Shown here in pieces: positions 1 through 7,750 of a stretch of 64,000 nt of DNA. How positions within the stretch are numbered: the first letter of the stretch is position 1; every line of letters starts with the position of its first letter. This DNA is from CALXXL01 sp034926605 (lineage in GTDB: Bacteria > Verrucomicrobiota > Lentisphaeria > Victivallales > Victivallaceae): positions 141,145 to 205,144 of the forward strand of contig JAYFQV010000004.1 of NCBI GenBank assembly GCA_034926605.1, written 5' to 3'. The notes beneath the pieces were generated by a model. That model did no database searches, was not told the DNA's origin, and saw only the letters and a list, made by a program, of their open reading frames with translations. Both the position numbers and the translations under genes were made by a program.

Positions 1-1
1 A

Positions 2-409
2 CTGGTGGACAAGGAAGGCGGCTTCCGGGCCGCCTACAAGGCGCTGAAACACGGTAAAAGTCTCGCGCTGCTGGTGGATCAGCACGCCGGTCACCTTGAG
101 GGAGTGGAAACCACCTTCTTCGGGCAGGCCTGCCGCACCCACGCCTCGGCCGCACTGCTGCACCTGCGCACCGGTGTGCCGCTGGTGGTGGAAGTGACGC
201 GCCGCAAGGACGACGACTTCAATTTCGAGTTCGTGGTGGGCGACCCGATCGAGTACACTCCCACCGGCGACCAGGACAAAGACGTGGCCGCAATAACCCA
301 GCAAATCACCACCGGACTGGAGAAATTGATAGCCGAATGCCCCGAACAATGGCTGTGGGCCCATCGCAGATGGCTGAATATTGACCGCAAACCCCGGCGG
401 GAGGTTTGA
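2..409 (+). CDS. Lipid A / lysophospholipid acyltransferase (LpxL/HtrB family), 3' part
   Basis: Only the last 135 residues are in the window; the 5' end lies upstream. The visible part matches the C-terminal half of the LpxL/HtrB acyltransferases that add secondary acyl chains to lipid A at the inner membrane. Seen directly: the LLVDQHAG segment followed by a GV-x-T-x-FFG stretch, a TGVPLVVEV strand, and the family's ending ECPEQWLWAHRRW. The catalytic HX4D motif would be upstream and cannot be checked. If the assignment holds, the cell makes LPS or a related lipid. It sits 35 bases upstream of accD, so both may be in one lipid-related transcript. Confidence 0.85.
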   Translation: MVDKEGGFRAAYKALKHGKSLALLVDQHAGHLEGVETTFFGQACRTHASAALLHLRTGVPLVVEVTRRKDDDFNFEFVVGDPIEYTPTGDQDKDVAAITQQITTGLEKLIAECPEQWLWAHRRWLNIDRKPRREV

Positions 410-444
410 TTTTTGTTGTTTTAGTGCTATTGTAAGTTCTGATA

Positions 445-1329
445 ATGATGAAAAATATACAAGCAAAGAAGCCTATGTCATTCTTCAATACCGGCAAATA
501 TGCGACGGTGCGGCTCTATCAGGAACCGCACAGCCGACACATGGAAGTTCCGGCGGGAGCATGGATCAAGTGCAAAGCCTGCGGCCGCACCCTCTATGCG
601 GATCAGCTTGAGGAAAACCTCAATGTCTGCCCGCACTGCGGACATCACCTTGCCATGACGGCGCAGCAGCGGCTGAAATCGCTCTGCGACGAATCCAGCT
701 TCGTTGAAATAGACGGCAATCTGCGCAGCGGCGACCCGCTGACGTTCAAGGACTCCAAGTCCTATTCCTCCCGACTTAAGGACAGCGAGGCCAAAACCGG
801 GCTTTCCGAGGCGGTGACTTGCGGCTTCGCCACGTTGAACAAAAAACCTTACGGCATCGGCGTGATGGACTTCCGGTTCATGGGAGCCAGCATGGGTTCG
901 GTGGTCGGCGAAAAAATCGCCAGACTGCTGGAAGCCTGCGCCGAGAAGAAGATACCGTGCGTACTGGTAACCGCCTCCGGCGGCGCCCGCATGCAGGAAG
1001 GCATCCTTTCTCTGATGCAGATGGCAAAAACCTGCGGTGCGGTGGAAAAACTGCACGCGGCCAAACTGCCGTTCATCGTGATAATGACCAACCCGACTTA
1101 CGGCGGAGTGACCGCCAGCTTTGCGTCGGTTGGCGATGTAATACTGGCCGAACCAAAATCCATGATCGGGTTCGCCGGACCGCGTGTGATTCAGGAAACC
1201 ACCAATTCCAAACTGCCGGAAGGGTTCCAGACCGCGGAATTTCTGCTGGCAAAGGGCATGATCGACCGGGTGGTGGAACGCAAAAGCCTCCGTCAGGAAC
1301 TGGCCTTGCTGCTCGAATACATGTCATGA
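445..1329 (+). CDS. accD: Acetyl-CoA carboxylase, carboxyltransferase subunit beta
   Basis: AccD pairs with AccA to transfer the carboxyl group from carboxybiotin to acetyl-CoA, the first step of fatty acid synthesis. The N-terminal C4 zinc finger is visible at C43, C46, C62 and C65. After it comes the crotonase-fold core with SASGGARMQEG-like residues (here TASGGARMQEG), SLMQMAKT and IGFAGPRVIQET. Length is 294 residues, close to the usual 280-305. The start is uncertain: ATG at 445 has little Shine-Dalgarno sequence, and an in-frame ATG at 475 (MSFFNTGK) resembles the usual AccD start better. No accA is seen in the window. Confidence 0.95.
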   Translation: MMKNIQAKKPMSFFNTGKYATVRLYQEPHSRHMEVPAGAWIKCKACGRTLYADQLEENLNVCPHCGHHLAMTAQQRLKSLCDESSFVEIDGNLRSGDPLTFKDSKSYSSRLKDSEAKTGLSEAVTCGFATLNKKPYGIGVMDFRFMGASMGSVVGEKIARLLEACAEKKIPCVLVTASGGARMQEGILSLMQMAKTCGAVEKLHAAKLPFIVIMTNPTYGGVTASFASVGDVILAEPKSMIGFAGPRVIQETTNSKLPEGFQTAEFLLAKGMIDRVVERKSLRQELALLLEYMS

Positions 1330-1369
1330 AGTTAATCGCGGCCGGCCGAGCCGGACGCATAAAGATTCA

Positions 1370-1472
1370 GTCGTCGGACCGGGTCCACGCGCTGTGGAAA
1401 CGCTAACCTGGTCAGATGGGGAACCAAGCAGCCACACGCGTGAAAGCAGGTGCGCGGGCCCGGTCCGGCGAC
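1370..1472 (+). ncRNA. ffs: Signal recognition particle RNA (4.5S type)
   Basis: A hairpin-shaped RNA of about 103 nt fills the accD-rph gap. The outer stem is long: bases 1370-1386 pair with 1456-1472 almost perfectly. The apex has the SRP signature: CCTGGTCAG, then a TGG-GGAA-CCA tetraloop (GGAA at 1420-1423), then AGCAGCC, which forms the asymmetric Ffh-binding loop. This is the small bacterial form without an Alu domain. It binds Ffh and targets nascent membrane proteins to FtsY and the Sec translocon. The exact ends are judged from pairing only, and the promoter was not clearly seen. Confidence 0.93.
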
Positions 1473-1501
1473 TGAAAAATTAATTCCGGAATCTTTTTAT
1501 C

Positions 1502-2302
1502 ATGAGCCAACGCATCGACAAGCGCGAACCGGACGAATTGCGCCGCATCGCGATTAAAAAGAACGTCCTGTCACACCCGCTTTCCAGCGTGGAAATATCC
1601 TTCGGCCGCACCCGGGTGATCTGCACCATTTCAGTGGAGCGCGCGGTTCCGGCGTGGATGCGCAGCCAGAAGGTGTCCGGCGGCTGGCTGACCTGTGAAT
1701 ATGGAATGCTGCCGGGCTCGACCGGCGAACGCAACAAACGCGAATCCAGCACCGGCCGTCCCAACGGGCGGTCAATGGAAATTCAGCGGCTGATCGGCCG
1801 TTCGCTGCGTTCGGTGGTGGACCTCGAATCTCTCGGACAGAACACCGTTTACGTGGACTGCGACGTGATCGACGCCGACGGCGGCACCCGCTGCGCCTCG
1901 ATCTGCGGAGCCTCGACCGCGCTGGGCCTCGCCCTGCGCACCCAATTTGCAAAAAACAATTTCACCGGCAAGGTGATGCGTGAAGGCGTGGCCGCAATAA
2001 GCGTTGGCATCGTCAACGGTGAACCGGTGCTCGACCTCTGTTACGAAGAGGACTCCCGCGCCGAAGTCGATATGAACGTGGTTATGACCGAGTCCGGCAA
2101 GCTGGTCGAGGTGCAGGGCACCGCCGAGCGCGCCCCGTTCAGCCGCACCCAGCTGAACCGCCTGCTGGATCTGGCCGGTTCCGGCCTGGGCAAAATCTTC
2201 GCATTGCAGAAAGCGGCGGTGGAAGAAGAGAAACCCAAACGGACGGCGAAAGTCGGCAACCTGGGCGAAGCGTTGAGCGCCGCCTCAGGAGAGATGATAT
2301 GA
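1502..2302 (+). CDS. rph: Ribonuclease PH
   Basis: Phosphorolytic 3'-5' exoribonuclease that trims tRNA 3' ends. The RNase PH fold is clear: GSTGERNKRE at about 72-81 supplies the phosphate-binding arginines, EIQRLIGRSLR follows, and DVIDADGG at about 121-128 holds the metal-binding acidic residues. At 266 residues it is longer than the typical 238-255 because of a Lys/Glu-rich C-terminal tail. ATG at 1502 follows the SRP RNA gene by 30 bases with no strong Shine-Dalgarno. The stop overlaps the dnaX start by 4 bases (ATGA), so translation of the two is probably coupled. Confidence 0.95.
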   Translation: MSQRIDKREPDELRRIAIKKNVLSHPLSSVEISFGRTRVICTISVERAVPAWMRSQKVSGGWLTCEYGMLPGSTGERNKRESSTGRPNGRSMEIQRLIGRSLRSVVDLESLGQNTVYVDCDVIDADGGTRCASICGASTALGLALRTQFAKNNFTGKVMREGVAAISVGIVNGEPVLDLCYEEDSRAEVDMNVVMTESGKLVEVQGTAERAPFSRTQLNRLLDLAGSGLGKIFALQKAAVEEEKPKRTAKVGNLGEALSAASGEMI

Positions 2303-4269
2303 GCGAATATCAGGTAATTGCACGCAAGTGGCGCCCGCAGCGTTTTGCCGACGTGGTGGGACAGGCCCATGTGCTGCGAACCCTGAAAAACGCCATACTG
2401 AACAACCGTACCGCCCACGCCTATCTGTTTGTGGGGCCGCGCGGAATCGGCAAAACCACCACCGCGCGAATATTTGCCAAAGCGCTTAACTGCACCAACC
2501 TCAAAGACGGCGAGCCATGCGGCGAATGTCCGTCCTGCATAGCCATAAACAATGACGCGTCGCTGGACGTCATCGAGATCGACGCCGCCAGCCACAATTC
2601 GGCCGACTATATGCGCGACCTCTCCGAGGAGGTACTGCACCTACCGGTGTCCGGCCGCTACAAGATTTACATTATAGACGAAGTCCACATGCTCAGCAAG
2701 GCGGCGTGGAACGCGCTGTTGAAAACGGTGGAGGAACCGCCGTCGCACGTCAAATTCATATTCGCCACCACCGAGGCCAACGCGGTGTTGCCCACCATTG
2801 TGTCGCGATGCCAGCGTTTCGACCTCCAGCCAATTCCCACCGACATGATATTCGAACGGCTGCGCCTGATCGCCGAAACCGAAAAAATCCCGGTTTCCGA
2901 CGGCGCTCTCCGGGCCATCGCCCGCGCCGCTTCCGGCGGTATGCGGGACGCCCAGAGTCTGCTCGATCAACTTACCGCGTTCTTCTCCGGCGGTGACGCC
3001 GGCATCGACGAGGAAACGGTCCTGTCAATGTTTTCCCTGACCGCCGGAACCGAACTGGAGGCGCTGTGTCAGGCGCTGCTTTCCAACGACCCGGCGGCGG
3101 TGGTCACCAAGGTTTCCGATCTTGCCGGCCGCGGCCGCAACCTCGAGACCCTGCTTAACGACGTACTGGCCACATTGCGCGGCGCCGAACTGGTGCTGCT
3201 GCTCGGGACAAACGCCGAAAACGTACTGGAAGCCGATGATGAAACCATGGAGCGCTACCGTCGGCTGGCGGCATCCGCCCGGCTTTCTACCGTACGCGAC
3301 ATGTTAGAAGCGCTCTCCGGCTCCGGCCGGATGCTGCGCGACGCGGTCAACAAGCAAATTTTTCTGGAGTCTATACTGCTGAAGTCGATGCGTCAGGCCC
3401 ACGCGGTCAGGCTGGACGATGTGCTGGCCCGGCTGAACCAGTTGCGCAAGGCGGGAGAACTCGAATTTCTCGACAAGATACCCTCCGGCAAACCGGCACC
3501 CGAACCGGTATCGGCTCCCGCCCCGGCCGTAATAAAACCGATTATTGCCGAAGCATCCGTTCCCGATCCGGCCGTCAAACGAACGGTTGAAAAGACACCG
3601 GCTCCGGCTGCGGAACTGTCCGCGCCTGAACCGCCGCCGGCCGCTCCGGCGGCAGTTGCGCCGGAAACCATCTCCGATTCTGCAAAATCGGCGCCGCAGA
3701 CTCAACCGGTGCCGGAAGGCGGCGACCTGTGGAACCGGGTGCTGGGCGCGGCGGCCGGAGAAATTGCGGATGAGTGGAGTGCACGGCTCGAATCCGCCGC
3801 ATTCAGAGAATGGCGCGACAACACTCTGTCCGTCGAGCTTTTGGCCGACCCGGTCAACCGGGTGGACTCGGCCGGACTTTCATCGGTGGAGGCGACGCTT
3901 ACCTCCGCACTTCAGTCCATAACCGGCAATTGGGCCGCGGTGGTGCGGCTCACCGCGCCGCAGGCCCCGGTGTTCGAACCGGAAGAGCATCTGATCGAAC
4001 CGGAACCGGAAAAAGCGATGCCGGCCTATATCGACGAAGAACGCAATCAGGCGGACGCCGCCCCCGCTTCCGACGAGACTGGTTATTATGACGCCGCCGG
4101 TTGCGACCCCGATCAGGATTGCGAGCCGGAAGATGAGCCGCCTTCCAAAGAGGAAACTTTCAGTTTGATGAACGACCCCGACGAATACCGGAAGGCTCAG
4201 GACGAACCGGCGGTGCGCAGGATCGTAGACCTGTTCGGCGGGGATGTGGTGGATATAAGAAGTTTATAA
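2299..4269 (+). CDS. dnaX: DNA polymerase III subunit gamma/tau
   Basis: Clamp-loader ATPase that ties together the replicative polymerases. AAA+ features are visible: Walker A GPRGIGKT at 46-53, zinc ligands C65, C74, C77 and C80, Walker B with DEVH at 127-130, and the SRC arginine-finger motif at 169-171. Residues about 395-475 form a Pro/Ala-rich linker typical of tau. A C-terminal domain follows, then an acidic tail. At 656 residues it is full-length tau. No A-rich slippery site for a shorter gamma form was noticed. It leads the classical dnaX-ybaB-recR cluster. Confidence 0.96.
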   Translation: MSEYQVIARKWRPQRFADVVGQAHVLRTLKNAILNNRTAHAYLFVGPRGIGKTTTARIFAKALNCTNLKDGEPCGECPSCIAINNDASLDVIEIDAASHNSADYMRDLSEEVLHLPVSGRYKIYIIDEVHMLSKAAWNALLKTVEEPPSHVKFIFATTEANAVLPTIVSRCQRFDLQPIPTDMIFERLRLIAETEKIPVSDGALRAIARAASGGMRDAQSLLDQLTAFFSGGDAGIDEETVLSMFSLTAGTELEALCQALLSNDPAAVVTKVSDLAGRGRNLETLLNDVLATLRGAELVLLLGTNAENVLEADDETMERYRRLAASARLSTVRDMLEALSGSGRMLRDAVNKQIFLESILLKSMRQAHAVRLDDVLARLNQLRKAGELEFLDKIPSGKPAPEPVSAPAPAVIKPIIAEASVPDPAVKRTVEKTPAPAAELSAPEPPPAAPAAVAPETISDSAKSAPQTQPVPEGGDLWNRVLGAAAGEIADEWSARLESAAFREWRDNTLSVELLADPVNRVDSAGLSSVEATLTSALQSITGNWAAVVRLTAPQAPVFEPEEHLIEPEPEKAMPAYIDEERNQADAAPASDETGYYDAAGCDPDQDCEPEDEPPSKEETFSLMNDPDEYRKAQDEPAVRRIVDLFGGDVVDIRSL

Positions 4270-4286
4270 GGGAAAAAAGGTGAGTT

Positions 4287-4595
4287 ATGTTCGAGAATCT
4301 CGCAGCCATGGCCTCGGCTATCAAGCAGGCCAAGGAAATAAAGAACAACGTCAAGCGCATCCGCGAGGATATGGCCAACAGCAGTTTCGAAGGCTTTGCG
4401 AACGACAATAAGACCAAAGCAACCGTATCCGGCGACCTGCGGGTGATCTCGATCGCTATCTCCCCGGACGCCGGAAGCGCCGCCGGCGAGCTTGCGGCCG
4501 CCGCGGTCAACGCCGCGATGGACAATGCAAAATCCACTCTCCAACAGCGCATCCGCGAGGCCGCCGGCGGGCTGGATCTGCCGGATCTGTTCTAA
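4287..4595 (+). CDS. ybaB: YbaB/EbfC family nucleoid-associated protein
   Basis: Small dimeric DNA-binding protein of 102 residues, almost always found between dnaX and recR, as here. The sequence begins with an Ala/Lys-rich helix (MASAIKQAKEIKNN), then the beta region containing ATVSGDLRVISIAISP, then a helix with AAVNAAMDNAK typical of the family. An AAAGGTGA ribosome site precedes the ATG at 4287. The stop codon abuts the recR ATG, so the two are probably translated together. The exact role, in nucleoid structure or recombination support, is not settled for the family. Confidence 0.93.
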   Translation: MFENLAAMASAIKQAKEIKNNVKRIREDMANSSFEGFANDNKTKATVSGDLRVISIAISPDAGSAAGELAAAAVNAAMDNAKSTLQQRIREAAGGLDLPDLF

Positions 4596-5204
4596 ATGGA
4601 CATTTCCTATCCCGATCCGGTCGAGGAACTGATCGAGGCGTTCAAGCGCTTTCCCGGAGTGGGAAGGCGCTCGGCTGAACGCATGGCGCTGGCACTTCTG
4701 GCTCAGCCGCCCGAGAACCTCGACGCACTCGGGACGCTTATCGCCGGATTGCCTGAAACCGTCGGCCGCTGCCCGGTTTGCGGCAACCTTACCTGCGGCG
4801 GAGAACATTGCACGATATGTTCGCAGCCAGGGCGCAACACCGCGCAAATATGTGTTGTGGAAGATATCGCCCAATTGCACGTAATCGAAAAAAGCGGCGC
4901 GTTCCGCGGCTTGTACCATGTCCTCGGCGGGAAAATCTCGCCGCTGGAAAATCGTACCGCCGACGATCTCAATGTGGCAGAACTTGCCAAAAGGCTGGCG
5001 GAAGGCGGGGTGGACGAACTCATCCTGGCACTCGGCAGCGATGTGGAATCGCGTGCAACCGCGTTCTTCCTTGCAGATAAATTCGCCGGAAGCGTTTCAA
5101 AAATCACCGTTCCCGCCCAGGGGTTGCCGGCCGGAGCAAATCTCAGCTTCGCGGACAGCGCCACCCTCACCCTCGCGCTTGCCCGCCGTCACCCGCTGGA
5201 TTGA
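4596..5204 (+). CDS. recR: Recombination mediator protein RecR
   Basis: RecR works with RecF/RecO to load RecA on gapped DNA. Visible in order: an N-terminal helix-hairpin-helix (FPGVGRRSAERMA, about 19-31), a C4 zinc finger with C59, C62, C72 and C75, a Toprim domain starting at QICVVED (about 84-90), and a C-terminal segment with ALARR. Length 202 is normal. The ATG directly follows the ybaB stop. It is the last gene of the rph-dnaX-ybaB-recR run; the next gene is convergent, 20 bases away. Confidence 0.96.
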   Translation: MDISYPDPVEELIEAFKRFPGVGRRSAERMALALLAQPPENLDALGTLIAGLPETVGRCPVCGNLTCGGEHCTICSQPGRNTAQICVVEDIAQLHVIEKSGAFRGLYHVLGGKISPLENRTADDLNVAELAKRLAEGGVDELILALGSDVESRATAFFLADKFAGSVSKITVPAQGLPAGANLSFADSATLTLALARRHPLD

Positions 5205-5224
5205 ACCGCTCCCGCAGCACCAAA

Positions 5225-5410
5225 TCAGTTAACCCGCCGCTGAACCGCGCCACGCTCCTGTATGGGCTTGGCTGCTTTCTTGAATTGCTTTTTGTGGCGC
5301 AGATGAGCCCGCGGCGGAAGCAATCCGTCCGCGTCTTCCCATTCCTCCTCGCAGAGCTGCCTGATGGTGTACTTGCTCAGGAAGTCGCTGACGTAAGTCT
5401 GCTTTTTCAT
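5225..5410 (-). CDS. Small protein of unknown function (61 aa) with strong expression signals
   Basis: I do not recognise this protein. It starts MKKQTYVSDFLSKYTIRQL, has an acidic patch (EEEWEDAD) and a basic C-terminal half rich in Arg/Lys/Gln, with no membrane segment. Evidence that it is real is mostly in the signals. A near-perfect AAGGAGG Shine-Dalgarno lies 10 bases before the ATG at 5410. A TTGACA-N17-TAAATT promoter lies upstream, and a GC-rich stem-loop forms the very 5' end of the predicted transcript. Longer in-frame starts upstream exist but lack such a ribosome site. It is convergent with recR. A nucleic-acid-binding role is possible from the basic tail but is only a guess. Confidence 0.6.
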   Translation of the reverse strand: MKKQTYVSDFLSKYTIRQLCEEEWEDADGLLPPRAHLRHKKQFKKAAKPIQERGAVQRRVN

Positions 5411-5444
5411 CGTAAATCCCTCCTCCTTAATATATGCCCCTATT

Positions 5445-5461
5445 GCGGCCCCCCTGGCCGC
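5445..5461 (-). promoter_or_regulatory. 5' terminal stem-loop in the leader of the small gene
   Basis: GCGGCC (5445-5450) and GGCCGC (5456-5461) form a six-pair stem around a five-base loop. It falls at the predicted transcript start of the 61-aa gene, about 35 bases before its Shine-Dalgarno. Such 5' hairpins commonly protect short mRNAs from decay; that role here is inference. Confidence 0.5.
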
Positions 5462-5468
5462 CTGAAAT

Positions 5469-5497
5469 AATTTAGTATGCAGATAGCGCGATGTCAA
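5469..5497 (-). promoter_or_regulatory. Promoter of the small minus-strand gene
   Basis: On the minus strand, TTGACA (5492-5497) and TAAATT (5469-5474) are separated by 17 bases. The -35 is a perfect match to the vegetative sigma consensus. The divergent promoter for the rarA side lies about 60 bases away across an AT-rich stretch. Confidence 0.65.
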
Positions 5498-5558
5498 CCA
5501 TTTTTTTAAAGACACAATAATATTTTTAACTTTTTTCTGTGAATACGCTGATAGTTTC

Positions 5559-5587
5559 TTGAAAACAATTCAGCACCGCACTATATT
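5559..5587 (+). promoter_or_regulatory. Promoter upstream of rarA leader
   Basis: TTGAAA (5559-5564) and TATATT (5582-5587) with a 17-base spacer. Transcription would begin near 5594, leaving about 218 bases of leader before rarA. Confidence 0.65.
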
Positions 5588-5593
5588 ATGGTG

Positions 5594-5811
5594 TGCGGGT
5601 CGTAACCCGGAAGGGGCGGCACGCTTAATATAATTTGAAATAATTTACATATAGGGAAGGTGAACATGTCCGGAAGCATTCCGCCATTGGCGATAGCAGG
5701 GAATTGGCAGACCGTTTGGTCGGCTTTGATTTATATCGGCACGCTGTAAATTCAGCGCTGCTTCTGCTTTTCCCGGTCGCCACCGTGGTTGATGCCTCCA
5801 GTGTGTTCTGA
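5594..5811 (+). other. Long structured leader or small RNA ahead of rarA
   Basis: This gene-free stretch starts at the predicted transcription start. Its first 32 bases can fold: GTGC pairs with GCAC around an inner GGGT-CGTA-ACCC hairpin. The octamer GGCACGCT occurs twice, at 5616 and 5738. A 27-codon open frame with a good ribosome site lies inside (see 5666-5749). No known riboswitch or RNA family was recognised. It may be a regulatory leader of rarA or an independent small RNA. Confidence 0.35.
5666..5749 (+). CDS. Possible 27-aa leader peptide upstream of rarA
   Basis: An ATG preceded by GGGAAGGTGAAC opens a short frame beginning MSGSIPPLAIAGNWQTVWS and ending GTL-stop. It contains two Trp codons but no run of a single amino acid like that in classical attenuator peptides. 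The good Shine-Dalgarno and the strong promoter 80 bases upstream are the only support. Confidence 0.3.
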   Translation: MSGSIPPLAIAGNWQTVWSALIYIGTL

Positions 5812-7167
5812 ATGCGAATGGAACAAATCGATTTCCTCGACGCTGAATCGAATTCCGGTGCCGGTTCAGGATCGCCATCGGCGATTCAACCGTTGGCGGC
5901 GAGGCTTCGCCCACGCAATCTCGACGAATATGCCGGCCAAAAGCATCTTTTGGCGGAGGGCAAGCTTCTGCGCCGCGCGGTGGAGGCCGACAGATTCAGC
6001 TCGATCATCCTTTCCGGACCGCCGGGAACCGGCAAAACCAGTCTGGCCGGTATTATCGCCGCCACCACCAACAGCGAATTCGTACGGTTGTCCGGCGTCA
6101 CCAGCACGGTGGCCGACATCCGGCGTGAAGTATCCTGCGCGGTGACTCGCTACCAGCTGCATCAGCGCCGCACCATACTGTTCATCGATGAAATCCACCG
6201 GTTCAGCAAATCCCAGCAGGATTCACTGCTGCCGGACGTGGAAAACGGCAACATCCGCCTGATCGGCGCCACCACCCACAATCCGCAATTCTATGTGATC
6301 GGAGCGCTGCTGAGCCGGTCGATGGTGTTTATTTTGGAATCGCTTTCGGAAGAGGACATCCTCGACCTGCTGAAGCGAGCGGTGAACGACCCGCGGGCCT
6401 GGCCGCCCGGCATGGTCAATCTGGACGACGATGCGGCGCATTACCTCGCCACCGCCAGCGAGGGTGACGCCCGCCGCGCGCTCAACGCGCTGGAACTGGC
6501 GGTGGACACCACCCCGGCGTCGGCCGACGGTACCATCCATGTGACCAGGAACGACGCGGCGGAATCCATCCAGAAAAAAATTGCAATCTACGGCGACGAC
6601 GGTCATTACGACACCGCCAGCGCCTTTATAAAGTCGATGCGCGGCAGCGATCCGGACGCCGCGGTCTACTATCTCGCCAGGATGCTCGACGCCGGCGAGG
6701 ATATCCGTTTTATCGCGCGGAGGATCGTTATTTTTGCCTCCGAGGACATCGGGAACGCCGATCCCCGCGCGATCACATTGGCCGTCAGCGCGATGCAGGG
6801 GGTCGATTTCGTGGGGCTTCCCGAGGCAAAACTGATTCTGGCGCAGGCCGTAACCTACTGCGCCACCGCGCCCAAAAGCAACGCCTCTACCCGCGCGATC
6901 TCCGCAGCTCTCGATGACGTGCAGAAAAACCGCGTGCAGCCGATACCGTACACCTTGCGCGACACCCATTCCGCGGGCGGCAAGGAGCACCATCATCAGG
7001 AGGGGTATATCTATCCCCACTCCACCGGCGGCTTCGCAGCGCAGGACTACATGACCGTTCCCAGAAAGTATTACGAGATTCTCGGTACGGGAGCGGGCTA
7101 CGAAACGAAGATCAAGGAACGCCTGAACTACTGGGAACAGCTCAGAAAAGAGGCGGGCCATGATTGA
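5812..7167 (+). CDS. rarA: Replication-associated recombination protein A (MgsA/RarA)
   Basis: AAA+ ATPase related to clamp loaders and to human WRNIP1, acting at stalled replication forks. Visible: RLRPRNLDEYAGQKHLL at 31-47, Walker A GPPGTGKT at 69-76, Walker B FIDEIHRF at about 124-131, sensor region IGATTHNPQF, and the tetramerisation part with YLARMLDAGED. Length 451 fits the family. The start could be ATG 5812 or ATG 5818; neither has a strong ribosome site. The last 8 bases overlap the next gene. Confidence 0.93.
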   Translation: MRMEQIDFLDAESNSGAGSGSPSAIQPLAARLRPRNLDEYAGQKHLLAEGKLLRRAVEADRFSSIILSGPPGTGKTSLAGIIAATTNSEFVRLSGVTSTVADIRREVSCAVTRYQLHQRRTILFIDEIHRFSKSQQDSLLPDVENGNIRLIGATTHNPQFYVIGALLSRSMVFILESLSEEDILDLLKRAVNDPRAWPPGMVNLDDDAAHYLATASEGDARRALNALELAVDTTPASADGTIHVTRNDAAESIQKKIAIYGDDGHYDTASAFIKSMRGSDPDAAVYYLARMLDAGEDIRFIARRIVIFASEDIGNADPRAITLAVSAMQGVDFVGLPEAKLILAQAVTYCATAPKSNASTRAISAALDDVQKNRVQPIPYTLRDTHSAGGKEHHHQEGYIYPHSTGGFAAQDYMTVPRKYYEILGTGAGYETKIKERLNYWEQLRKEAGHD

Positions 7168-7732
7168 TAAAGGGGTGATCCGCCGGGAGATGCGCGCGAA
7201 ATTGAAAGCGCTGTCTCCGGTGGAGCGTTTGAACAAAAGCCGGGCCATATGCCGTACCCTCATGGATGCGGAAAAGTGGCGCGGCGTTGAAAAACTCGGT
7301 GTCTTTTCCGGATGTTCGGACGAACCTGAGCTTTCAGCTTTTCTGGGCTGGGCTGAGGATCGCGGGATCGGACTGTATTTTCCGCGCTACCGGAAGGAGG
7401 ACGACCACTACGAGATGGTCAGGATAGACGATCTCGACGGCGGATTCGTCGAAGGACGCTACGGGATTCCGGAACCGTCGCCGCTTTTACCGGCGGCCGC
7501 GGCGGCGGAATGTGCCGTCGAGTTGAACTATCTGGTTCCCGGACTGGCATTCGACCGGTCCGGAAACAGGCTGGGACGCGGCAGAGGGTATTATGACCGC
7601 CTGCTGTCCCCGGCTTCCGGCCGCAAGACCGGAGTTTTTTTCCAGTTCCAGGAACTGGACGCCGTGCCGAGCGAACCTCACGACCGGAGGCTCGACGCGG
7701 CGGTGACTGAAAACGGTTGGATAATTTTTTAA
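7160..7732 (+). CDS. 5-formyltetrahydrofolate cyclo-ligase
   Basis: Converts 5-formyl-THF to 5,10-methenyl-THF with ATP, salvaging folate. The family's C-terminal signature is clear: LVPGLAFDRSGNRLGRGRGYYDR (about 122-145), which supplies the substrate and Mg-ATP site. The N-terminal KxxxRxxMRAK-like basic helix is also present. Length 190 is typical. It overlaps rarA by 8 bases. In many genomes this gene (ygfA/fau) sits beside ssrS or zapA; here it sits between rarA and rny. Confidence 0.9.
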   Translation: MIDKGVIRREMRAKLKALSPVERLNKSRAICRTLMDAEKWRGVEKLGVFSGCSDEPELSAFLGWAEDRGIGLYFPRYRKEDDHYEMVRIDDLDGGFVEGRYGIPEPSPLLPAAAAAECAVELNYLVPGLAFDRSGNRLGRGRGYYDRLLSPASGRKTGVFFQFQELDAVPSEPHDRRLDAAVTENGWIIF

Positions 7733-7750
7733 AACTGAAGGACAAGAAAG

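Noticed and set aside
1481..1492. AATTCCGGAAT palindrome before a T-run after the SRP RNA
   Set aside because: The palindrome has no loop bases, so it cannot form a stable terminator hairpin.
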